Positions 15,432-23,315 of a stretch of DNA of 30,302 bases are shown here, in pieces. The stretch's first letter is position 1. Each line of letters opens with the position of its first letter. Origin of the DNA: Glacieibacterium sp964246975 (lineage in GTDB: Bacteria > Pseudomonadota > Alphaproteobacteria > Sphingomonadales > Sphingomonadaceae). A model generated the notes under the pieces. That model ran no database searches, was not told the origin of the DNA, and was given only the letters and a program-made list of their open reading frames with translations. A program made the position numbers and the translations under genes. Where the stretch lies: positions 1-30,302 of the forward strand of contig CAXTSL010000029.1 of assembly GCA_964246975.1 (NCBI GenBank), read 5' to 3'.

Positions 15432-16199
15432 ATGACCGAGATACCGACCGAGATCGAAGCCGTGTCGCCGCGCCCCCTGCCCGTCGTGGCAACCGAATCG
15501 GCGCAGTATAAGTTGCCGTCGGTGCACCGCGAGGGGCACAAGTTCGTCGCCATCGCCGCACTCGCGACGCTGTTGGCGGGGTTCGCGCTGGGGTGGACGA
15601 CGCTGGGCTGGCTGCTCGCCGGGCTGACCCTGTGGATCGCGGCGTTCTTCCGCGATCCGGTGCGCGTCACGCCCGCCGAGGCCGGGGTAATCGTGTCGCC
15701 CGCCGACGGCATGGTCAGCCTGATCGCGCAGGTCGAGCCGCCGCGCCAGTTGAGCGGTCCGGGCGGGCTGCCGCCGGGGCCGTGCACACGCGTCTCGGTG
15801 TTCATGTCGGTGTTCGACGTCCACATCAACCGCGCGCCGATCGCGGGCGTCGTGCGCCGAGTCGTCTACGTGCCGGGCAAGTTCCTCAACGCCGATCTCG
15901 ACAAGGCGAGCGACGACAACGAGCGCCAGTATTTCATCGTCGAGGGGGAGGGGGGCGTGAGCGTCGCGTTCACGCAGATCGCGGGGCTGGTGGCGCGGCG
16001 CATCATGCGCTTCGTCCAGGAAGGCGACCGCGTCGCGGTGGGCGAGCGCATCGGGCTGATCCGCTTCGGCAGCCGCCTCGATATCTATCTGCCCGACGGT
16101 TATGGCTGCGCTGTCGCGGTCGGCCAGCGCGCCGTGGCGGGGGAGACGGTGCTCGGGCGGCTCGGCGCTCCCGCGCTCCTGCCCGCCTTGCGCCAGTGA
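15432..16199 (+). CDS. psd: Phosphatidylserine decarboxylase proenzyme (short PSD type)
   Basis: This 255-residue enzyme converts phosphatidylserine to phosphatidylethanolamine at the inner membrane. A hydrophobic segment near the N-terminus (about residues 38-62, FVAIAALATLLAGFALGW onward) anchors it. Family landmarks are 'FFRDPVR', 'VSPADGMV', 'FMSVFDVHINRAP', 'PGKFLNADLDKASDDNER', and the self-cleavage site Gly213-Ser214 in 'IRFGSRLDIYLP', which generates the pyruvoyl group. This is the shorter bacterial form with GS cleavage, without the LGST context of the E. coli enzyme. Its TGA overlaps the GTG start of pssA (GTGA at 16196-16199). The two consecutive steps of phosphatidylethanolamine synthesis are therefore translationally coupled, in the order psd-pssA. 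Confidence 0.96.
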   Translation: MTEIPTEIEAVSPRPLPVVATESAQYKLPSVHREGHKFVAIAALATLLAGFALGWTTLGWLLAGLTLWIAAFFRDPVRVTPAEAGVIVSPADGMVSLIAQVEPPRQLSGPGGLPPGPCTRVSVFMSVFDVHINRAPIAGVVRRVVYVPGKFLNADLDKASDDNERQYFIVEGEGGVSVAFTQIAGLVARRIMRFVQEGDRVAVGERIGLIRFGSRLDIYLPDGYGCAVAVGQRAVAGETVLGRLGAPALLPALRQ

Positions 16200-17026
16200 G
16201 CGACGGCTCGGTCGACTGGGGCGACGACGGCGGCGAGCCGCGCCGCTTCCGCCGCACGCTGCCGATCCGCGCGCTGATCCCCGGCGTCGTCACCGTGCTG
16301 GCGCTGTGCTTCGGGCTGACCGGCGTGCGCTTCGCGATCTCGGGCGAGTGGGAGAAAGCGGTCGGCGCGATCATCGTCGCGGGCGTCCTCGACGGCATCG
16401 ACGGGCGCATCGCGCGGCTGCTCAAGGGCACCAGCCGCTTCGGCGCCGAACTCGATTCGTTGAGCGATCTGACGGCGTTTGGCGTCGCCCCGGCACTCAT
16501 CGTCTATCTCTGGTCGCTGGTCTATCTGCCCGGTATCGGCTGGGTGTTCGCGCTCGGCCATGCGGTGGCGTGCGCGCTGCGGCTGGCGCGCTTCAACTCG
16601 CGCCTCGACGTCGACGACCAGCCGCACCGGCGCGCGGGGTTCCTCACCGGTATCCCCGCCCCCGTCGGCGCGGGGCTGGCGCTCAGCCCGTTGTTCGTGT
16701 CGTTCTGGATCGGCCCCGAGTGGCTGGTCGATCCGCGCCTTCGCTTCGCCGTCTCGGCGGCGGTGATCGCCGCGACCGCCGCAATGATGGCGTCGAGCCT
16801 GCCAACGTACGCATGGGGCGCGATCCGCCTGCGGCCCGCATGGCGGCTCGCCGCACTGCTCGGCGTCGGGTTGTTCGCGGGCGCGCTGTTCTCGGCCCCG
16901 TGGATGACATTGTCGCTGCTCAGCCTTGCCTATGCCGCGTCGATCCCGCTGGCGATCCGCGACTATGCGCGCGTCAGGCGGCGAAGCGCAGCGGCAGCAA
17001 CAACTGGTCCGCATCCCAGCCCCTGA
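16196..17026 (+). CDS. pssA: CDP-diacylglycerol-serine O-phosphatidyltransferase
   Basis: This 276-residue integral membrane enzyme makes phosphatidylserine from CDP-diacylglycerol and serine, the substrate for the preceding psd gene. The CDP-alcohol phosphotransferase signature is complete, with Asp66, Asp69-Gly70, Ala73-Arg74, Gly83, Asp87 and Asp91 (within 'DGIDGRIARL' and 'FGAELDSLSD'). Around it lie about six to eight hydrophobic helices, for example 'ALIPGVVTVLALCFGLTGV' and 'LAALLGVGLFAGALFSAPW'. The GTG at 16196 overlaps the psd stop and gives the expected N-terminus. The long upstream open frame to 15593 is an out-of-frame shadow of psd. The last 53 bp overlap the 3' end of a small convergent gene. 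The C-terminus is Ser/Ala/Pro-rich and probably non-essential. Confidence 0.94.
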   Translation: MSDGSVDWGDDGGEPRRFRRTLPIRALIPGVVTVLALCFGLTGVRFAISGEWEKAVGAIIVAGVLDGIDGRIARLLKGTSRFGAELDSLSDLTAFGVAPALIVYLWSLVYLPGIGWVFALGHAVACALRLARFNSRLDVDDQPHRRAGFLTGIPAPVGAGLALSPLFVSFWIGPEWLVDPRLRFAVSAAVIAATAAMMASSLPTYAWGAIRLRPAWRLAALLGVGLFAGALFSAPWMTLSLLSLAYAASIPLAIRDYARVRRRSAAAATTGPHPSP

Positions 17027-17153
17027 CCGGCGTCCCGTCGCGCAGCACCGCCGCGATCGTCTCGAGCCGCTGCCACAGCATCGCGCCGATCAACGCCACC
17101 AGCCCCGACAGCACCGCTGTCGTCACCACGCTCGCAATCATCGCCTCGATCAT
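16974..17153 (-). CDS. Small single-span membrane protein behind a LexA-type box
   Basis: This encodes 59 residues (MIEAMIASVVTTAVLSGLVA to LLLPLRFAA). A single hydrophobic helix covers about residues 4-26 and is followed by a short amphipathic, partly basic segment. The ATG at 17153 is chosen because CGAGGGA lies about ten bases upstream; an upstream ATG at 17207 would place the start inside the regulatory box. Third codon positions are almost all G or C, as in confirmed genes, which supports real coding. I do not recognise the family. A LexA-type box sits in the presumed promoter, so an SOS-induced small membrane protein is plausible. Caulobacter SidA, a short membrane-bound division inhibitor, is a conceptual parallel, but no sequence similarity is claimed. 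The 3' end overlaps pssA by 53 bp. Confidence 0.6.
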   Translation of the reverse strand: MIEAMIASVVTTAVLSGLVALIGAMLWQRLETIAAVLRDGTPVRGWDADQLLLPLRFAA

Positions 17154-17185
17154 TGTCGCTATCCCTCGATTCGTTCTGCCCCGGC

Positions 17186-17214
17186 AATGTTCCTTTTCTG
17201 TTCTCATCCGTCAA
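17186..17214 (-). promoter_or_regulatory. Possible sigma-70-type promoter for the small membrane protein
   Basis: Reading on the minus strand, TTGACG (17214-17209) is followed after 17 bases by AACATT (17191-17186). The -35 is a strong match and the -10 weak (three of six). This would place transcription start about 25 bases before the ATG at 17153. The LexA-type box overlaps the spacer. Confidence 0.45.
17189..17203. promoter_or_regulatory. LexA (SOS) box of the alphaproteobacterial type
   Basis: GTTCCTTTTCTGTTC is an exact match to the alphaproteobacterial LexA operator GTTC-N7-GTTC (GAAC-N7-GAAC on the minus strand). It lies 36 bp upstream of the small membrane-protein gene. It falls in the spacer between a TTGACG-like -35 (minus strand, 17214-17209) and a weak AACATT -10 (17191-17186) with 17-bp spacing, the usual place for a blocking repressor. 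The eight fixed bases can occur by chance about once per 65 kb per strand orientation, so placement carries much of the weight. Confidence 0.6.
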
Positions 17215-17465
17215 GCGCGATTTTCGGGGACAGCATTCACGCGACAGTCACGCGCGACTCGGCTATATGCGTGTCGGCAAGGCGCAACGGGTGGGGACCC
17301 GGCATCATGGACATCGTCGATCTCGCCGCACTCGGGGCCGCGCTGCCGCCGCCCGGTCAGGCACCCGCCAACGACCGCGACGCCGTCTGGCGGGCACCCA
17401 TAAGCGAACCCGCTGACGACACCCGCGCAATCGGCTAGGCTCGCCCCGAACCACGGGGAGGCGGC
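17204..17465. other. Intergenic region upstream of the acyl-CoA ligase
   Basis: Apart from the divergent promoter/LexA box at its left edge, this stretch shows no recognisable RNA or repeat. An ATG frame of 43 codons (17307-17438) exists but has no Shine-Dalgarno and no recognisable features, so I do not call it. GGGGAGG at 17454-17460 is the ribosome binding site of the ligase. Confidence 0.4.
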
Positions 17466-19097
17466 ATGTCGGATTTGGGTGCGATGCAGGATTGGCCGCT
17501 GCTGGTCTGGCGGCTGATCGACCATGCCGCAGTCAATCATCCGGCGCGCGAGGTCGTCAGCCTCAGCGTCGAGGGCGGCGTCCACCGCTCGAACTGGGCG
17601 GTCGTCCGCGACCGCGCGCGGCGCGTCGCGCAGGCACTCGCCGGGCTCGGCATCGTCCCCGGCGACCGCGTCGCGACGCTGGCGTGGAACACCCACCGCC
17701 ATGTCGAATGCTGGTACGGCATCTCGGGGATGGGCGGCGTCGCGCACACCATCAACCCGCGGCTGTTCGCCGACCAGATCGTCTATATCGCCAACCACGC
17801 CGCCGGGCGCGTGCTGTTCTTCGATCTGACCTTTCTCAAGCTTGTCGAGGACATCGCGCCGCGCCTCGACCATATCGAACACTACGTCGTTCTCACCGAC
17901 GCCGCGCATTTGCCCGAGTCGTCACTGCCGCTGATCGCCTACGAGGATCTGCTGGCGGCGCAGAACGGCAATTTCGACTGGGTCGTCCTCGACGAGAATG
18001 CGCCCGCCGGACTCTGCTTTACCAGCGGCACGACGGGTCATCCCAAGGGCGTGCTGTACAGCCATCGCTCGAACGTCCTCCACGCCATGGCGGCGTGCAT
18101 GAACGACGTTTTCGGCGTGTCGCAGCGCACCGCCGTGCTGCCGATCGCCCCGATGTTCCACGCCAACGCCTGGGCGATCCCCTATGTCGCCGCCGCAGTC
18201 GGGGCGAAGCTGGTGTTCAACGGGCCGCATTTCGACGCGCCGACGCTCCATAAGCTCATCGTCGACGAGGGCGTGACGCTGGCGCTCGCGGTACCGACGG
18301 TGTGGCTGTCGGTGCTTCAGCACCTCGAGCGCACCGGCGAGGGGCTCGGCGACCTCGCGCGCGTCGCCATCGGCGGGTCGGCGGTGCCGCGCGTCATGGT
18401 CGAGACGTTCCAGCGCGATCATGGCGTGACGGTCAGCCATTTGTGGGGCATGACCGAGATGTCGCCGATCGGCACCGTTGGCACCTTGTGCAGCAATCTC
18501 ATCGACTTGCCCGAGGATGCTCGCCTCGATGCGCAGGTCAAGCAGGGCAGGGCGGTGTTCGGCGTCGAGATGAAGATCGTCGGCAAGGACGGTGCGGAAC
18601 TCGCGCGCGACGGCAAGACCTTCGGGCGGCTGCTGGTGAAAGGCCCGTGGATCGTCGGGCGCTATTTCCGGGGCGACGGCGGCAACATCCTCGACGACGG
18701 CGGCTGGTTCGACACCGGCGACGTCGCGACCATCGACGCGTTCGGCTACATGCAGATCGTCGACCGTTCGAAGGACGTCATCAAGTCGGGCGGCGAATGG
18801 ATCAGCTCGATCGATCTCGAAAACGCTGCCGTCGGGGCGCCCGGCGTGGCGGAAGCGGCGGTGATCGGCATCGCCCACCCCAAATGGGATGAGCGCCCGC
18901 TGCTGCTGGTGCGCGCCAAGCCCGACGCGACGGTGACCAAGGCGGGGGTGCTGGAATATCTCGCGCCGAGGATCGCCAAATGGTGGACCCCCGACGAGGT
19001 GCTGGTCGTCGATGACCTGCCGCACACCGCGACGGGCAAGCTGCTCAAGACCGAACTGCGGGCGCGGTACAAGGATTACGTCCTGCCCACCGCGTGA
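17466..19097 (+). CDS. AlkK-like medium/long-chain acyl-CoA synthetase
   Basis: This 543-residue AMP-forming enzyme activates fatty acids to acyl-CoA using ATP (acyl-adenylate intermediate). The ATP loop is SGTTGHPKG at 187-195. Further motifs are 'AWNTHRHVECWYGISGMGGVAHTINPRL', 'PMFHANAWAIPY', 'WGMTEMSP', 'GWFDTGDVATID', 'DRSKDVIKSGGEWIS' and the C-terminal catalytic lysine in 'LPHTATGKLLKTEL'. From memory it resembles the Pseudomonas AlkK medium-chain acyl-CoA synthetase along its whole length, including 'KWDERPLLLV', so medium-chain acids are the best guess. The start at 17466 follows GGGGAGG by five bases. It stands alone with no beta-oxidation genes beside it, so the pathway context comes from family knowledge. 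Confidence 0.93.
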   Translation: MSDLGAMQDWPLLVWRLIDHAAVNHPAREVVSLSVEGGVHRSNWAVVRDRARRVAQALAGLGIVPGDRVATLAWNTHRHVECWYGISGMGGVAHTINPRLFADQIVYIANHAAGRVLFFDLTFLKLVEDIAPRLDHIEHYVVLTDAAHLPESSLPLIAYEDLLAAQNGNFDWVVLDENAPAGLCFTSGTTGHPKGVLYSHRSNVLHAMAACMNDVFGVSQRTAVLPIAPMFHANAWAIPYVAAAVGAKLVFNGPHFDAPTLHKLIVDEGVTLALAVPTVWLSVLQHLERTGEGLGDLARVAIGGSAVPRVMVETFQRDHGVTVSHLWGMTEMSPIGTVGTLCSNLIDLPEDARLDAQVKQGRAVFGVEMKIVGKDGAELARDGKTFGRLLVKGPWIVGRYFRGDGGNILDDGGWFDTGDVATIDAFGYMQIVDRSKDVIKSGGEWISSIDLENAAVGAPGVAEAAVIGIAHPKWDERPLLLVRAKPDATVTKAGVLEYLAPRIAKWWTPDEVLVVDDLPHTATGKLLKTELRARYKDYVLPTA

Positions 19098-19197
19098 CCC
19101 CGAATGGTCGCGCGATCACTGCCGGTTCGACACGCGACTGTCACACACACCGCCTAGACGGCGAAAATCGTTAACGGGTCAAAACGGGGAACCTGAC

Positions 19198-20634
19198 ATG
19201 CGCCGCACACTGCTCCTGACTTTGTCGCTCGCCGCGCTCTGCGCCGCGCCGGCCAATGCCGCCGTGACGCTGCTCGCCAAGGGCGTGCTCGGCGGCACCA
19301 GCGACCTGTCGGGGCTGGCGGGCAATCTGGAGAGCGGCATTGCCGCCAACGTGCTGGGCGGCCTCGGTTCGGGCCTCACCTATGCCGGGGGCAACACCTT
19401 CCTCGCGGTCCCCGATCGCGGGCCGAACGCCAATCCCTACAACAGCAACGTCGACGACACGACATCGTACATCAGCCGCTTTCACACGCTGACGCTGGCG
19501 CTGACCGCGACGCCCGGCGGCGCGCTGCCGTTCGCACTGACGCCGACGCTCACCAACACGACTTTGCTGTCGAGCCCGACCGCGCTGACCTACGGCAGCG
19601 GTACCGCGCTGGGTCTTTCGCCGGGCGCGCCGGTACAGAACGACGCGACGCATTTCTACTTCAGCGGCCGATCGGATAATTTCGGCGCGGGCGCTTCGAC
19701 CAACCCGGCCAACGCGCGCTTCGATCCCGAGGGCGTGCGCGTCTCGAACGACGGCCTGACGGTCTTCGTCTCCGACGAATACGGCCCCTATGTGCGCCAG
19801 TTCAATCGCGCCACCGGCCAGCTCGTGCGCACCTTCGCGCTGCCGGCCAACCTCGATGTCGCGGTGTTGTCGGCGAAGGGCGACAACGAAATGAAGCCGT
19901 TCAACGCCAGCGGTCGCGTCGCGAACAAGGGCATGGAGGGCCTGGCGATCACTCCCGACGGCAAGACGCTCGTCGGCGTCATGCAGGCGCCGCTGATCCA
20001 GGATGCGGCGGTCAACGCGACCAAGAACATGATCCGTCTTGTGACGATCGACATCGCGACGGGCGATACCAAGGAATACGGCTATATGCTGACCTCGGGG
20101 TCCGGCGTCAGCGAGATCGTCGCGATCAACGACCATGAATTCCTGCTCGACGAGCGCGACGGCAAGGGGCTGGGCGACGGCACGCAGGCGGCGGTCAAGC
20201 AGTTCTTCAAGATCAACACCACCAGCGCGACCGACATCAAGGGGCTGAACGGCGCGGCGGCGGCGGCGGCGGCGATCGTCAAGACGCCGACGCCTTTCGT
20301 CGATCTGGTCACGTTGCTGCTCGCCAATGGCTTCACCAAGGCGACGATCCCCGCGAAGATCGAGGGTCTGGCGTTCGGCCAGGATGTCCTCGTCGGCGGC
20401 GTCAACACCCACACGCTGTTCGTCGTCAACGACAATGATTTCCTGCCGACCGTCGGCGGGCTCGCCAACCCGAACCAGTTCTTCGTCGTCGGTTTCACCG
20501 ATGCCGACCTTGCAGACTTCCAGCAGCAGCAGTTCGCCGCCGCCGTTCCCGAGCCGGCCAGCTGGACGCTGATGATCGCGGGCTTCGGCCTCGTCGGCGG
20601 GGCGTTGCGCCGCCGCGGCGCAGTCGTCGCCTGA
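19198..20634 (+). CDS. Secreted phytase-like esterase-domain protein with PEPxxWA-CTERM anchor
   Basis: The protein has 478 residues. The N-terminus is a signal peptide (MRRTLLLTLSLAALCAAPAN ending near ANA). The body has the features of the 'esterase-like activity of phytase' family (Pfam PF13449), a beta-propeller-like domain: 'LTYAGGNTFLAVPDRGPN', 'ARFDPEGVRVSNDGLTVFVSDEYGP', 'NKGMEGLAITPDGKTLVGVMQ' and 'EFLLDERDGKGLGD'. A run of seven Ala near 20255-20275 is encoded by a GCG/GGC-type microsatellite and could slip. The C-terminus 'VPEPASWTLMIAGFGLVGG' plus an Arg cluster is the exosortase sorting signal, here ending normally. Start 19198 follows GGGGAACCTGAC. It is the second PEPxxWA protein of the window and implies an exosortase elsewhere in the genome. 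The enzymatic substrate is unknown. Confidence 0.9.
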   Translation: MRRTLLLTLSLAALCAAPANAAVTLLAKGVLGGTSDLSGLAGNLESGIAANVLGGLGSGLTYAGGNTFLAVPDRGPNANPYNSNVDDTTSYISRFHTLTLALTATPGGALPFALTPTLTNTTLLSSPTALTYGSGTALGLSPGAPVQNDATHFYFSGRSDNFGAGASTNPANARFDPEGVRVSNDGLTVFVSDEYGPYVRQFNRATGQLVRTFALPANLDVAVLSAKGDNEMKPFNASGRVANKGMEGLAITPDGKTLVGVMQAPLIQDAAVNATKNMIRLVTIDIATGDTKEYGYMLTSGSGVSEIVAINDHEFLLDERDGKGLGDGTQAAVKQFFKINTTSATDIKGLNGAAAAAAAIVKTPTPFVDLVTLLLANGFTKATIPAKIEGLAFGQDVLVGGVNTHTLFVVNDNDFLPTVGGLANPNQFFVVGFTDADLADFQQQQFAAAVPEPASWTLMIAGFGLVGGALRRRGAVVA

Positions 20635-20641
20635 CCGCCCG

Positions 20642-20668
20642 TCCGGCGCGCCGTCAGGGCGCGCCGGA
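20642..20668. terminator. Hairpin between convergent genes (likely bidirectional terminator)
   Basis: TCCGGCGCGCC (20642-20652) pairs perfectly with GGCGCGCCGGA (20658-20668) around the five-base loop GTCAG, giving an 11-bp GC-only stem. It sits at the 3' ends of the phytase-like gene and of tonB and partly covers the last codons of tonB. There is no T-tract on either side, so intrinsic termination is likely but not assured. Confidence 0.6.
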
Positions 20669-21415
20669 AGCGTCGCGCTCGGGCCGGTCGGGCAGCGGCG
20701 TGATCGACCAGACGTGTTCGCCGGTCCAGACGTCGGGAACCTTCCGCCCCCACGGGTCGCGCGCGGGTTTGTAGCGCGACCGCGCCATGAGCAGGCGGCA
20801 GGTCACCTCGTCGAGGTCGGCGTTGCCGCTCGACTTCGTCACCGCGCAATCGGTGATGCGGCCATTGGTGCCGACGGTGAAGCGCAGATAGACCGTGCCG
20901 CCGATCTTCGCGTCGTAGGCGGCGCGCGGATAGTCCGAGTCGCGGATCAGCCCGCTGACCCAGCGCGACGGGATGCCGCCGTCGCCCTCGCCGTCCCCCG
21001 ACCCGCCGCTGCCGGTACCGTCGCCTTCGCCGCCCGCGCCGGTGCCGGGACCCGGGCGCGGGGCGGCACCCTGCGCCGCAGCGCTCCCGGTGCCAGCGGT
21101 CAGCGCGGCGACGACGGGCGGCGGGATGTCGGGAACGATCAGCGGCGGCGGCGCGACGATCATCGCCGCCTTGGCCTTCAGCGCGGGCGGTGCGGCCTTG
21201 CCCGACGGCTTGGCGCTCTTGACGTGGCGGGGGACGATCTTGGGGGGCGGCGGGGGCTCGGGCGGCGCGACCTCGAACATCCGGATGCTCTCGGCGACAC
21301 GTTGCGGCAGCTTGCCCGCGAGCCCGAATACCAGCGCGGCGATCAAGGCGGCCTCGACGGCGAACGTCGCGGCGAGCGCGGCGATGCGGTTGCGGGGCAG
21401 GGCGGCGGTGGTCAT
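20654..21415 (-). CDS. tonB: TonB-family energy transducer
   Basis: This 253-residue inner-membrane protein has the TonB layout. A single N-terminal transmembrane helix runs at about residues 9-30 (IAALAATFAVEAALIAALVFG). A proline-rich spacer (PPEPPPPPKIVP) and a Lys/Ala/Pro and Gly/Asp/Ser-rich low-complexity periplasmic stretch follow. The C-terminal TonB domain covers 'YPRAAYDAKIGGTVYLRFTV' and 'SSGNADLDEVTCRLLMARSRYKPA'. By family knowledge it passes proton-motive energy from ExbB/ExbD to outer-membrane receptors; no exbB/exbD or receptor gene lies nearby. The start at 21415 (MTTAALPRNRIAAL) is chosen because the membrane helix follows directly; the open frame extends 47 codons further upstream without recognisable sequence. 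Sphingomonads often carry several such tonB genes. Confidence 0.9.
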   Translation of the reverse strand: MTTAALPRNRIAALAATFAVEAALIAALVFGLAGKLPQRVAESIRMFEVAPPEPPPPPKIVPRHVKSAKPSGKAAPPALKAKAAMIVAPPPLIVPDIPPPVVAALTAGTGSAAAQGAAPRPGPGTGAGGEGDGTGSGGSGDGEGDGGIPSRWVSGLIRDSDYPRAAYDAKIGGTVYLRFTVGTNGRITDCAVTKSSGNADLDEVTCRLLMARSRYKPARDPWGRKVPDVWTGEHVWSITPLPDRPERDASGAP

Positions 21416-21465
21416 CGCCTGTGAGAACGCCCGCTGGCTACGATGGTTCGATGCCTTGGTTGGGG

Positions 21466-22542
21466 TCAGGCGAACAGGTCCGCCTGTGCGCCCGGAACGC
21501 GGAACAGGTCGGTGCGGAGGTCGAACCTTGCGTTGTTCAGCCCGAGCTTCGCGCACGCCAGCCGGAAGCGCGTTCGCAGCATCTCGGCATACGGCCCTTG
21601 CCCCCGCATTCGCGTGCCGAAATCGGGGTCGTTGTCGCGCCCGCCGCGCATGCCCTGGATCAGCGCCATGACCTTGGCGGCCCGGTCGGGATGGTGTGCG
21701 TCAAGCCAGCTGCGGAACAGCGGCGCGACCTCGTGCGGCAGGCGGACGGGCAGCGAGAAGGCGCCGCGCGCGCCAGCCCCTGCAGCGGCCGCGAGGATCG
21801 CCTCGATCTCGTGATCGGTGACGGCGGGAACGACGGGCGACACCGAGACGAAAACGGGGATGCCCGCATCGTGCAGCGCGCGGATCGCCGCGATGCGCCG
21901 CGCGGGCGTCGGCGCGCGCGGTTCGAGGGTGCGCGCGGTGGCGCGGTCGAGGCTGGTCACTGAAATCGCGACTGCCGCGAGGCCCTGCGCCGCCATCGGC
22001 GCGAGAATGTCGATGTCGCGGACGACGCGGTCGGACTTGGTGGTGATCGTCACCGGATGGCGGAACGCGGCGAGCACTTCGAGGCAGGCGCGGGTGATGC
22101 GGTGCGTCGCCTCGATCGGCTGGTAGGGGTCGGTGTTGGTCCCCATCGCGATCGGGCGGCAGGCATAGCCGCGCTTCGACAGTTCGGCACGGAGCAACGC
22201 GGGCGCGGTCGGCTTGGCGGTCAGGCGCGACTCGAAGTCGAGCCCCGGCGACAGGCCGAGATAGGCGTGCGTCGGCCGCGCGAAACAATAGATGCAGCCA
22301 TGCTCGCAGCCGCGATAGGCATTGATCGAGCGGTCGAAACCGATGTCCGGCGACGTGTTGCGGCTGATGATCGTGCGCGGCTGCTCGAGGCTGACTTGGG
22401 TCCGCAACGGTGGTGCGTCGTCGTCGATGGTATCGCGCGCGTCGAGCCAGTCGCCGTCGGCCTCACGCGCCGGGTCGTCGAAGCGCGCGCTGCGGGCATT
22501 GGCGGGGGCGCCGCGACCGGGGCAAAGCTCGGGGTTGAGCAT
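21466..22542 (-). CDS. PA0069-family radical SAM protein
   Basis: This 358-residue protein carries a radical SAM iron-sulfur motif, C79-x3-C83-x2-C86 ('RGCEHGCIYCFARPTH'), and other landmarks of the PA0069 family: 'NTSPDIGFDRSINAYRGC' and 'MGTNTDPYQPIEATHRITR'. Also visible are 'FRHPVTITTKSDRVVRDIDIL', 'SLDRATARTLEPRAPTPARR' and 'MRGGRDNDPDFGTRM'. Relatives resemble SplB-type photolyase/radical SAM enzymes, but the reaction of this family is not established to my knowledge. The start at 22542 (MLNPELCPGRGAP) lacks a clear Shine-Dalgarno; an in-frame GTG five codons upstream is an alternative. It diverges from the exported methyltransferase gene with 98 bp between. Confidence 0.92.
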   Translation of the reverse strand: MLNPELCPGRGAPANARSARFDDPAREADGDWLDARDTIDDDAPPLRTQVSLEQPRTIISRNTSPDIGFDRSINAYRGCEHGCIYCFARPTHAYLGLSPGLDFESRLTAKPTAPALLRAELSKRGYACRPIAMGTNTDPYQPIEATHRITRACLEVLAAFRHPVTITTKSDRVVRDIDILAPMAAQGLAAVAISVTSLDRATARTLEPRAPTPARRIAAIRALHDAGIPVFVSVSPVVPAVTDHEIEAILAAAAGAGARGAFSLPVRLPHEVAPLFRSWLDAHHPDRAAKVMALIQGMRGGRDNDPDFGTRMRGQGPYAEMLRTRFRLACAKLGLNNARFDLRTDLFRVPGAQADLFA

Positions 22543-22640
22543 CGCGGGAGAATGGACGCGAACCTGGTACAAAGCAAGAACGATTGCGATGTTGGCGGAC
22601 GGGGGTCGCGCCCGGCCGCTTGCCGCGATAAGACGGTGCC

Positions 22641-23315
22641 ATGCGTCGCCTCCTCGCCCTCCCGCTGCTCGCGCTCCTCGGTGCGTCGCCGACGGGCTTC
22701 CCGCGTCCCGATCGTCCGGTGGCGCGCATCGTCGCCGACGAATGGTCCGACGAGACGAGCCGCGACAACGCCCGCGAGGCCGAGCAGGTGATGGTTTTCC
22801 TCGGCGCGCGTCCCGGCATGACGATCGCCGACATCGGCGCGGGCAGCGGCTATTACACCGTCCGTCTCGCGCCGCGCCTGATGCCGACGGGCCGGGTGGT
22901 CGCCGAGGACATCGTGCCGGCTTACACCGCCAGGCTGCGCGCCCGCGTCCGCAAGGCGGGGCTGACCAACGTCGAGGTGGTGCTCGGCCGCCCCGACGAT
23001 CCGCGCCTGCGACCCGCGTCGATCGACGCCGCGCTGCTCGTCCATATGTATCACGAGGTTCAGCAGCCGTTCGCATTGCTGTGGAACCTGCGCGCCGCGC
23101 TGCGGCCCGGCGGCAAGGTGGCGATCGTCGACATCGACCGCCCGACACCGCGCCATGGCACCCCGCGCGCGCTGCTCGCGTGCGAACTCGCTGCCGTCGG
23201 CTTCCGCCGCATCGGCGACCTCGATCTCGGCGATGCCGGCGGCTATCTCGCGGTGTTCGAACCTGTCGGGCCGAGACCCGCGCCGCGCAGCATCAAGGCG
23301 TGCCGGGCGGGGTGA
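22641..23315 (+). CDS. Exported class I methyltransferase-like protein
   Basis: The protein has 224 residues. The N-terminus is a probable signal peptide (MRRLLALPLLALLGASPTGF). The rest is a Rossmann-fold methyltransferase domain with the SAM-binding motif I 'DIGAGSGYY' at 64-72, an acidic residue after strand 2 ('VVAEDIVPAY'), and a 'MYHEVQQPFALLWNLRAALRPGGKVAIVDI' motif block. Related exported methyltransferase-like proteins occur in Gram-negative bacteria, but SAM is not known to be present in the periplasm. The protein may therefore be membrane-tethered and cytosol-facing, or have lost methylation activity. The start at 22641 follows a weak ribosome binding site. The last 23 bp overlap the 3' end of the convergent methyltransferase gene. 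Substrate unknown. Confidence 0.85.
   Translation: MRRLLALPLLALLGASPTGFPRPDRPVARIVADEWSDETSRDNAREAEQVMVFLGARPGMTIADIGAGSGYYTVRLAPRLMPTGRVVAEDIVPAYTARLRARVRKAGLTNVEVVLGRPDDPRLRPASIDAALLVHMYHEVQQPFALLWNLRAALRPGGKVAIVDIDRPTPRHGTPRALLACELAAVGFRRIGDLDLGDAGGYLAVFEPVGPRPAPRSIKACRAG

Noticed and set aside
17307..17438. A 43-codon frame upstream of the acyl-CoA ligase.
   Set aside because: No Shine-Dalgarno and no recognisable features; insufficient support.
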